This document shows, piece by piece, positions 57,965-64,000 of a stretch of 64,000 nt of DNA. Under the pieces are notes generated by a model. The model worked only from the letters and a program-made list of their open reading frames with translations. It made no database searches and was not told the DNA's origin. Where the stretch lies: the NCBI RefSeq assembly GCF_000382045.1, contig NZ_KB907450.1, positions 248,001 through 312,000 of the forward strand. The letters run 5' to 3'. Within the stretch, counting starts at the first letter, position 1. Each line of letters starts with the position of its first letter. Origin of the DNA: Variovorax atrisoli 110B (lineage in GTDB: Bacteria; Pseudomonadota; Gammaproteobacteria; Burkholderiales; Burkholderiaceae_C). A program made the translations under genes and the position numbers.

Positions 57965-58428
57965 GAAAGGGTGGCCAGCAGTTGCGCCATCTCGACAGCC
58001 ACGCGGGCAGCGTCGCGGCCCTTGTCGGTCTGGCGGGCGACGGCCTGCTCGAGGTTTTCGGTGGTGAGGATCGCGTTGGCGATGGGCAGGCGGTAGTCGA
58101 GCGCCACGCGGCTCACGCTCGCGCCCGATTCGTTGGCCACGAGTTCGAAGTGGTAGGTCTCGCCGCGGATGATGCAGCCCAGCGCCACCAGCGCGTGGTA
58201 GCCGCCGCGCTCGGCGAGCGCCTGCAGCGCCACGGGCACTTCGAGTGCGCCCGGCACCTGCACGTGGTGGATGTCGCTGGCGGCCACGCCCAGCGCCTCG
58301 AGCTCCGAGAGGCAGGCCGAGGCCAGCGCGTCGGTGATGTCGGCGTTGAAGCGCGCCTGCACGATGCCGATGCGCAGGCCCTTTCCGTTGAGCAGCTTTG
58401 CGTCCGCTCCCTTGTTTGCACCTTGCAT
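57961..58428 (-). CDS. ribH: Lumazine synthase RibH
   Basis: A 155-residue 6,7-dimethyl-8-ribityllumazine synthase. [28 protein letters not shown] and [18 protein letters not shown] with the catalytic His are all conserved. It catalyses the penultimate riboflavin step. Six bases separate it from ribBX. Confidence 0.96.
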   Translation of the reverse strand: MQGANKGADAKLLNGKGLRIGIVQARFNADITDALASACLSELEALGVAASDIHHVQVPGALEVPVALQALAERGGYHALVALGCIIRGETYHFELVANESGASVSRVALDYRLPIANAILTTENLEQAVARQTDKGRDAARVAVEMAQLLATLS

Positions 58429-58433
58429 GGTCT

Positions 58434-59591
58434 TCAGTCTTTCGTGAGGTAGCCGGCGATCTCGAGGCCGTAGCCCGCTGCCATGCTGGGCATGCGCCGC
58501 GGCGTGCCCAGCAGGTTCATCTTGTGCACGCCGCATTCGCGCAGGATCTGTGCGCCGATGCCGTAGCTGCGCAGGTCCATGCGGCCGCGCTCGGGCGCCT
58601 GCGCGGGACGGGCGGTGCCGTCGAACTGCGCGAGCAGCTCGCTGGCGGTCTCGCCGCAGTTCAGCAGCACGGCCACGCCCTTGCCCTCGTTCGCGATGTG
58701 CGAGAGGCTGGCGTCGAGGCTCCAGGAGTGCAGCGAGCGGTTGATCTCGAGCGCGTCGAGCACCGACAGCGGCTCGTGCACGCGCACCGACACCGTCTCT
58801 TCGGGCGCCCACTTGCCGCGCACCAGCGCGAGGTGCACGCCGTTGCTGGGCTTGTCGAGGAAGGCGTGGGCGGTGAAGCTGCCCCAGGCGGTCTGGATCT
58901 CGCGGCAGCCGACCTTCTCGACCAGCGATTCGACGCGGCTGCGGTGCTCGATGAGCGCGGCGATGGTGCCGATCTTCAGGCCGTGCTCGGCCGCGAAGAC
59001 CTGCAGGTCGGGCAGCCGGGCCATGGTGCCGTCTTCGTTCATCACCTCGCAGATCACCGAGGCGGGCGAGCAGCCGGCCATGGCGGCGAGGTCGCAGCCG
59101 GCCTCGGTATGGCCCGCGCGCATCAGCACGCCGCCGTCCACCGCCTGCAGCGGGAAGATGTGGCCGGGCTGCACCAGGTCGGCGGCCACGGCATTGGGCG
59201 CCACGGCGGCCTGCACCGTGCGCGCACGGTCGGCGGCCGAGATGCCGGTGGTCACGCCCTCGGCCGCCTCGATGGAGACGGTGAAGGCGGTGGAGTGCTT
59301 GGCGCCGTTGCGCTGGACCATCGGCGGCAGCTGCAGCCGCTCGCACATCTCGCGCGAGAGCGTCAGGCAGATCAGGCCGCGCGCATGGCGGGCCATGAAG
59401 TTGATCGCCTCGGGCGTGATGTGGTCGGCAGCGATGACGATGTCGCCTTCGTTCTCGCGGTCTTCCTCGTCGACCAGGATCACCATGCGGCCGGCGGCGA
59501 GCTCGGCCACGATCTCTTCGACCGAGGAGATCGGGGCTGGTGCGCGCGCGGCGCGGGAAGCGGCGCCGATCGGCGTGACGGAGGCGTTCAT
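58434..59591 (-). CDS. ribBA: RibBX: DHBP synthase with degenerate GTP cyclohydrolase II domain
   Basis: A 385-residue protein annotated elsewhere as RibBA. Residues to about 215 are a full 3,4-dihydroxy-2-butanone-4-phosphate synthase ([29 protein letters not shown]). The C-terminal half keeps the cyclohydrolase II fold outline but lacks the CxxxxxxxxxxxCxC zinc ligands. The region reads [20 protein letters not shown] where active RibA has a Cys-rich zinc loop. It is therefore the RibBX variant known from many proteobacteria, and GTP cyclohydrolase II must be encoded elsewhere. It overlaps ribE by four bases. Confidence 0.9.
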   Translation of the reverse strand: MNASVTPIGAASRAARAPAPISSVEEIVAELAAGRMVILVDEEDRENEGDIVIAADHITPEAINFMARHARGLICLTLSREMCERLQLPPMVQRNGAKHSTAFTVSIEAAEGVTTGISAADRARTVQAAVAPNAVAADLVQPGHIFPLQAVDGGVLMRAGHTEAGCDLAAMAGCSPASVICEVMNEDGTMARLPDLQVFAAEHGLKIGTIAALIEHRSRVESLVEKVGCREIQTAWGSFTAHAFLDKPSNGVHLALVRGKWAPEETVSVRVHEPLSVLDALEINRSLHSWSLDASLSHIANEGKGVAVLLNCGETASELLAQFDGTARPAQAPERGRMDLRSYGIGAQILRECGVHKMNLLGTPRRMPSMAAGYGLEIAGYLTKD

Positions 59592-60244
59592 TTGGAGATG
59601 TCCTTGGATGGAGTCGGTGCGAGCACGCCCGCCTGGAGCATGCGCTCCACGTAGCGCGCCACGGTGTCGATTTCGAGGTTGACCTTCGAGCCGGCCTTCA
59701 GGCCGCCGAGAGAGGTGTTCTCGACGGTGTGCGGGATCAGGTTGATGCTGATCTCCGCGCCGTCGGCGATGTCCCTGACGCTGTTGACCGTGAGGCTCAC
59801 GCCGTTGATGGTGATCGAGCCCTTGTAGGCGAGGAAGCGGGCGAGGGCGGCGGGAGCCACCACGCGGAGCTCCCAGCTTTCTCCGACCGGCTCGAAGCGG
59901 CTGACGCTGCCGATTCCGTCGACGTGGCCCGAGACGATGTGGCCGCCGAGGCGGTCGCTTGCGCGCAGGGCCTTCTCGAGGTTGATGCGGCTGCCTTCGT
60001 CGGTCAGGCCGGCGGTCTTGTCGAGCGATTCGGCCGAGATGTCGATGGTGAACTGCTGGCGCTCGGGAGCGAGCGTGGTGACTGTCATGCAGGCGCCGTT
60101 GAGCGCGATGCTGTCGCCGAGACCGACGTCGTCGAGGTAGCCCGCGGGCACCTCGATGCTGAGTCTCTTGCCATGGGAGGAGGTGGTGCCGAGGTCGTGG
60201 ATGGCGGCGATGCGCCCCACGCCGGTGATGATTCCGGTGAACAT
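59588..60244 (-). CDS. ribE: Riboflavin synthase alpha subunit RibE
   Basis: A 218-residue enzyme with two lumazine-binding barrels, starting with the invariant [22 protein letters not shown] and the repeated [16 protein letters not shown] blocks show both halves. It converts two lumazines to riboflavin. It overlaps ribBX by four bases and lies 44 bases after ribD. Confidence 0.95.
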   Translation of the reverse strand: MFTGIITGVGRIAAIHDLGTTSSHGKRLSIEVPAGYLDDVGLGDSIALNGACMTVTTLAPERQQFTIDISAESLDKTAGLTDEGSRINLEKALRASDRLGGHIVSGHVDGIGSVSRFEPVGESWELRVVAPAALARFLAYKGSITINGVSLTVNSVRDIADGAEISINLIPHTVENTSLGGLKAGSKVNLEIDTVARYVERMLQAGVLAPTPSKDISK

Positions 60245-60288
60245 CCCGCCATTTTCGCAGAGAACGAAGGGGCCACGCGGTGGGCGGG

Positions 60289-61410
60289 CTAGAAGGCGTC
60301 CCTTCCGGCGACCCGGGCGACGATGCGAAGGTCGGGACCGACCTGCTCCAGGCCGCGGAATTCGAGGGGCAGGGCGCCCGTCAATTCCGTCAACGGCCCA
60401 CCGGCGTGGATTCCGGACGCGATATCCAGCCCGTCGCCGATCAGCTTCGGCGCCAGGTAAATCAGCAATTCGTCGACAAGACCTTCGCGCAGCAGCGAGC
60501 CATTGAGCTTGTGCCCGGCCTCCACGTGCAATTCGTTGACTTCCCGGCGGGCAAGGTCCTTCAGCATCGCCGCCAGGTCGACCTTGCCCTGCGCATTCGG
60601 CAGGCAGGTGACCGTAGCGCCGCGCGCCTCCAAGGCGGCGGACTTTTGCGCGTCCTGCGTCGCGGCGTAGATCCAGACCGCACGGCCGGGCATGAAGAGC
60701 TTCGCATCCGGGGGGGTCTGCAGCTGGCTGTCGATCACCACCACGTGCGGCTGCCGGGTGGTCTGCACCAGCCGTACGTCCAGGCGCGGGTCGTCTTCCA
60801 GCACCGTGCCCACGCCGGTCAGAACCGCGCTGGCGCGAGCCCGCCAGGCATGGCCATCGGTGCGCGCCTGCTCGGAAGTGATCCACTGGCTCACGCCGTT
60901 GCGCAGGCCGGTCTTGCCATCGAGCGAGGCCGCCGCCTTGAGCCGCACCCAAGGCGTCTTACGGACCATGCGGCTGAAGAATCCGAGGTTGAGCTCCCGC
61001 GCCTCATCCGCGCCAGTCCCCACCTCGACCTGAACGCCTGCTGCGCGCAGCCGGTCGAAACCCTGGCCCGAGACCAGCGGATTGGGATCGGCCATCGCCG
61101 CCACGACCCGGCCGATACCTGCCGCGACCAGGGCGTCGCAACACGGACCGGTGCGGCCGTGATGGGAGCAGGGCTCCAGCGTGACCCAGGCAGTTGCCCC
61201 TGCCACCGAATTGCCCCGCGCTGCCGCATCGCGCAGCGCCATGACTTCGGCATGCGGACCGCCGACTTGTTGGGTGTGGCCCTCGCCGATCACCGTGCCG
61301 TCTGGCGCCACCAGCACGCAGCCGACGCGGGGGTTCGGATCGGTCTCCGGGCCGGCCTGGCGCGCCAGATTCAGCGCCTGGATCATGAAATTCGGATTTT
61401 CTTTTGTCAT
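60289..61410 (-). CDS. ribD: RibD, riboflavin deaminase/reductase
   Basis: A 373-residue bifunctional enzyme. The N-terminal zinc deaminase has HAEVMAL and PCSHHGRTGPC; the C-terminal reductase has PWVRLKAAASLDGKTGL and LHVEAGHKLNGSLL. It catalyses the second and third steps of the pathway. It is the first rib gene and is divergent from the minor-pilin operon, with an AT-rich spacer. Confidence 0.95.
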   Translation of the reverse strand: MTKENPNFMIQALNLARQAGPETDPNPRVGCVLVAPDGTVIGEGHTQQVGGPHAEVMALRDAAARGNSVAGATAWVTLEPCSHHGRTGPCCDALVAAGIGRVVAAMADPNPLVSGQGFDRLRAAGVQVEVGTGADEARELNLGFFSRMVRKTPWVRLKAAASLDGKTGLRNGVSQWITSEQARTDGHAWRARASAVLTGVGTVLEDDPRLDVRLVQTTRQPHVVVIDSQLQTPPDAKLFMPGRAVWIYAATQDAQKSAALEARGATVTCLPNAQGKVDLAAMLKDLARREVNELHVEAGHKLNGSLLREGLVDELLIYLAPKLIGDGLDIASGIHAGGPLTELTGALPLEFRGLEQVGPDLRIVARVAGRDAF

Positions 61411-61614
61411 TCTTTTGTTAAATCAAATTCGTTGCAAATGTCAATTCGAAATTGATCGAAAACAATTTGCCGCCAATCCATCTGTTTTGACCGCCCGTCG
61501 CGCAATTGACGTTATTGGCCGGTCACTGGGAAATCGGAAAAATAGAATTCGCACCAATTGAAATCAGGGAGGAGCGCCCGCCGGCACGCAGATGCACGCA
61601 GCGGGTGGCACGAC
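61411..61614. promoter_or_regulatory. AT-rich divergent promoter region, ribD / fimT
   Basis: This 204-base spacer is markedly AT-rich compared with the rest of the window. It includes the symmetric TCAATT-CGA-AATTGA (61441-61455) and several short AT tracts. I see no clean -35/-10 pair for either gene and no FMN riboswitch (RFN) pattern ahead of ribD. Confidence 0.4.
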
Positions 61615-62115
61615 ATGGACAACAACGGATTCTGCGCGTCCGAACGGGGCTTCACGCTCATCGAGATGATGGTCGTGATCGTACTGATGGCCGTGATGCT
61701 GGGATTGGCTCTGCCGAGTTTCAACGGCCACATCGAAAGGCGTCGGGTCGAGGGTATGGCCAGGGCGCTGATGGCGAGTGTCAGCGATGCGCGCGCCGAG
61801 GCGGCCCGCCGAGGGGTGAAGGTGACCATGCAGCAGCGATCGGAGTGTCTGGGCCGGGACTGGAGCTGCGGCTGGGAGACGCTGGTCGGAAGCGGCGAGG
61901 CCGTCGAAATCCTCAAGCGCCAGGATCCCGACGGACGTGTCGCCATCGAGAAGAGCACCGCGGGCGCCATGTCGTTCGACCCGATGGGACACTCGACGGG
62001 TGGGGGCCGCTTTCGCCTTCGTCCGGCCGACAGCTCCGGTTCGTCCAAGATCGTCGTGGTGTGCCTTGCCCTTGGGGGCCGCGTTCGGTTGGTGAGGGGG
62101 AGCGACTCATGCTGA
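61615..62115 (+). CDS. fimT: Type IV minor pilin, GspH/FimT family
   Basis: A 166-residue pseudopilin starting at MDNNGFCASERGFTLIEMM. The prepilin peptidase site is ERG|FTLIE, with Glu5 and a hydrophobic helix (MVVIVLMAVMLGLAL). The rest has two cysteine regions and a GspH-like fold. It is the first gene of the minor-pilin set and helps initiate pilus assembly. Its stop overlaps the pilV start region. Confidence 0.87.
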   Translation: MDNNGFCASERGFTLIEMMVVIVLMAVMLGLALPSFNGHIERRRVEGMARALMASVSDARAEAARRGVKVTMQQRSECLGRDWSCGWETLVGSGEAVEILKRQDPDGRVAIEKSTAGAMSFDPMGHSTGGGRFRLRPADSSGSSKIVVVCLALGGRVRLVRGSDSC

Positions 62116-62666
62116 TGCGCCGTCCCCGCGTCAGCCGGGCGCAGCGGGTGCAGCGGGTGCAGCCGGGCTTCTCGATGATCGAAGCGCTGGTCGCGCTGCT
62201 CGTGCTCTCGCTGGGCCTGCTGGCGCTGGCCGGCTTCCAGGTTCGCGTGCTGGTCGACAGTGTCGGTGCAAGCAACCAGAACCTCGCAATCCAGCTGGCC
62301 GGCGACCTGGCCGATCGCATCCGTGCCAATCCCGCAGCAGCGGCGACGACGCCCAGCCGGTACGTGACAGACTGGTCGGCTGGGTCAACCAACGGGCCCA
62401 GGCCTTCTTGCGAGGGGCTCAAGGCCGCCTGCAACGCCGCCGAACTTGCGGCGCACGATCTATGGAACTGGAAGCGCGCGATAGCTGCCGCCTTGCCCGG
62501 CGGGGCGGCCGACGTGAGGGCCAGCGCCACGGCGGGCGGCGTGCTGCTCATGCACCTTGCCTGGGACGAGCCGGCGGTGCTCGACCCCATCGCGCCCGAT
62601 CCGGACTGGCAGTGCCCCACAGGCAAGGCCTGCCTCGAAGTCTCCGTCGCGGTGCCGCAGCCATGA
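62109..62666 (+). CDS. pilV: Type IV minor pilin PilV
   Basis: A 185-residue prepilin. A leader with RRPRVSRAQRVQRVQ is cut before FSMIEALVALLVLSLGLLAL, the PilV signature (the glycine before F is QPG). It ends in a pilin-like disulfide region (CPTGKACLEV). It overlaps both fimT and pilW by a few bases. Confidence 0.88.
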   Translation: MLMRRPRVSRAQRVQRVQPGFSMIEALVALLVLSLGLLALAGFQVRVLVDSVGASNQNLAIQLAGDLADRIRANPAAAATTPSRYVTDWSAGSTNGPRPSCEGLKAACNAAELAAHDLWNWKRAIAAALPGGAADVRASATAGGVLLMHLAWDEPAVLDPIAPDPDWQCPTGKACLEVSVAVPQP

Positions 62667-63469
62667 AGAGCCGAGCGCCATCCGGCTTCACGCTGGTCGA
62701 GTTCCTCGTCGCACTGGTCGTCGGAATGCTGATCGTGCTGGCCGCCATCGCGGCCATGCTCGGCACGCGCAGTACCGCCATGACGGGCGACGACGTCAAC
62801 ACGCTCAACCAATCGTCGGCGCTGGCTTTCAGGATGCTCGGCCAGCAGATACGGCAGGCGGGCTACATCCCCATCGATCCCACCGAGCCGCTCTACTACT
62901 TCAACACCAGCGCCGACCGGGGCACTAACCTGACCGACGAGCAGGCCTTCTTCGCGGTCAAGGGCGTGGAGTCCGCGGACGGCTCCAACGACAAGCTGAA
63001 GTTGGGCTACGCGCCGAACCCCGACTATTTCAAGGACTGCCTGGGTCAGGAGCCGGGGCGTTCTTCGGGCGGCGAATACGACCGGACCGAGCCCGAAGCG
63101 CAGGGCAACGCGCGGCTCATCACCAGCGAGTTCTCCGTGTCGAACGGCACGCTCAGGTGCCAGGGCAGCGGCAATGCGACTCCGCAGCCGGTCATCGACG
63201 GTGTGGAGCGTTTCGACGTCATGTATGGGGTCAGCGCCACGTCCGGAAGCCGGCAGGTGGTGCGCTACGTGACGGCCGACGGCGTCGACGATGGCTTCCG
63301 CAACGTCCGAACGGTTCGTATCTGCCTTCAGCTCGCGGGCGCCTCCAGGAGCAATCCTGCGGGCAGCCATGTCGACTGCGACGGGGTTTCGAAGAGGAGC
63401 AGCGACGGCAGGCTGCGGCGCGTTTACACGGCAGTGTTCTCGCTGCGCAACGACCTGGGAGCGCTGTGA
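62663..63469 (+). CDS. pilW: Type IV minor pilin PilW
   Basis: A 268-residue prepilin with the short leader MKSRAPSG, the cleavage site G|FTLVE and a hydrophobic helix (FLVALVVGMLIVLAAIAAML). The large C-terminal domain (QIRQAGYIP, VIDGVERFDVMYGV) is typical of PilW. Its ATG overlaps the pilV stop (ATGA). Confidence 0.9.
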   Translation: MKSRAPSGFTLVEFLVALVVGMLIVLAAIAAMLGTRSTAMTGDDVNTLNQSSALAFRMLGQQIRQAGYIPIDPTEPLYYFNTSADRGTNLTDEQAFFAVKGVESADGSNDKLKLGYAPNPDYFKDCLGQEPGRSSGGEYDRTEPEAQGNARLITSEFSVSNGTLRCQGSGNATPQPVIDGVERFDVMYGVSATSGSRQVVRYVTADGVDDGFRNVRTVRICLQLAGASRSNPAGSHVDCDGVSKRSSDGRLRRVYTAVFSLRNDLGAL

Positions 63470-63471
63470 GC

Positions 63472-64000
63472 ATGACGGAGGCGACGGGGCCCGCGCGCGG
63501 GCAGGCCGGCGAACTGCCGGCGCAGCATGGCTTCACGCTCTTCATCGTGATGATCATGCTGCTGCTCTCGGCGCTACTGCTGATAGGCGGGGCGCGCACC
63601 GCGGTGCTTCTCGAATCGATGGCAGGCAACCAGCGCGACTACCAGCGCGCCTTCGAGGCCGCCGAGGCAGCGCTGCTGGATGCGGAGCGCGACATCCGGC
63701 AACTCGCCTTCGATTCCGCGAGCAAGACCTATGTGGCGTGTACGGCACTCGCCACGGCGCGCTGCCGCAAGTCGGAGGACGGACGCGTCTTTCCCGACCG
63801 GGATACGGGCTGGGTCACCGCCTACATGAACGACGGCCCCAACAGCTGCGAGCGGGGCATCTGCTATTTCTCGGAAGCGGGTTCGGTTGCTGCCGCCCAC
63901 GGCAGCGAGGCCTACCGTTTCTGGCACCGCGATGCATACAAGTCCAAGTACGTCAGGTACGGCCAGTTCACCGGAGCGCTCAAAGCCGGCAGTCCGGCGC
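63472..64000 (+). CDS. pilX: Type IV pilus assembly protein PilX, partial
   Basis: The frame opens at ATG 63472, two bases after the pilW stop, and is still open at the window edge (176 codons). After a 19-residue leader, HG|FTLFIVMIMLLLSALLLIGG is followed by NQRDYQRAFEAAEAALLDAERDI, the PilX helix. Position 5 after the cut is Phe-Ile rather than Glu, as in many PilX proteins. pilY1 is expected downstream. Confidence 0.88.
   Translation, partial: MTEATGPARGQAGELPAQHGFTLFIVMIMLLLSALLLIGGARTAVLLESMAGNQRDYQRAFEAAEAALLDAERDIRQLAFDSASKTYVACTALATARCRKSEDGRVFPDRDTGWVTAYMNDGPNSCERGICYFSEAGSVAAAHGSEAYRFWHRDAYKSKYVRYGQFTGALKAGSPA

Noticed and set aside
61411-61500. FMN riboswitch ahead of ribD
   Set aside because: The conserved RFN blocks (AGGG...GGGGCAG-type helices) cannot be found; the stretch is AT-rich with only a short dyad.
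61606-61622. Sigma-54-like TGGCACG ahead of the minor-pilin genes
   Set aside because: The matching TTGC element at the right distance is missing and the motif overlaps the start codon.

Overview
The window looks like chromosomal DNA from a high-GC betaproteobacterium, most likely a member of the Comamonadaceae close to Variovorax. This is inferred from protein resemblance, codon bias and gene content (long aspartate carbamoyltransferase, Urt plus formamidase, TctAB plus TctDE, RibBX-type riboflavin cluster); no rRNA or tRNA is present to confirm it. Coding density is high and no gap between genes exceeds about 300 bases. I found no insertion sequence, CRISPR array, rRNA or tRNA.

Left part (1-15.5 kb): the start of an SPFH membrane protein, a Spy-like periplasmic protein, a TIGR04325-type methyltransferase, then a two-gene regulatory operon. 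In that operon a full NCS1 permease is fused to a hybrid histidine kinase and followed by a LuxR-type response regulator. It is divergent from urtABCDE, which runs into formamidase (fmdA) and fmdB. Together these look like a sensing, uptake and hydrolysis unit for urea or short amides. Next come a small secreted protein with a clear terminator and an aspartate carbamoyltransferase with a helix-turn-helix domain at its N-terminus. A near-perfect operator-like palindrome sits inside its own apparently leaderless promoter.

Middle part (15.5-39 kb): a glyoxalase-fold protein, a repeat-containing secreted protein behind four 11-bp phased repeats, a GH3 beta-glucosidase, and an orphan type VI secretion module (VgrG, Tle4-like lipase, Tli4-like immunity protein). 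Then tcuR-tcuA-tcuB for tricarballylate oxidation, and a class II aldolase and HD-domain gene divergent from a Crp/Fnr regulator with a matching dyad between them. An amino-acid-type ABC binding protein follows, then an AraC/VOC/UvrA-like cassette whose UvrA-like gene is frameshifted, gluQ-trmB, and a renalase-like oxidoreductase.

Right part (39-64 kb): a LysR regulator divergent from pirin, DoxX, flavodoxin and a second pirin, with two copies of a dispersed repeat between the genes. Then tctA-tctB without tctC, the tctDE two-component pair, trhO, dnaE, a YgiW/NirD-family protein, an ftsI-type transpeptidase, and a long same-strand run of tolA, tolR, tolQ, ybgC, an aminotransferase, nusB, ribH, ribBX, ribE and ribD (listed left to right; transcription is right to left). 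The window ends in a minor-pilin operon (fimT/gspH, pilV, pilW, partial pilX).

The least ordinary items are the transporter-kinase fusion beside the urt/fmd genes, the DNA-binding-domain carbamoyltransferase with its own operator, the phased repeats ahead of the repeat-containing secreted protein, and the Crp-controlled HD/aldolase pair.
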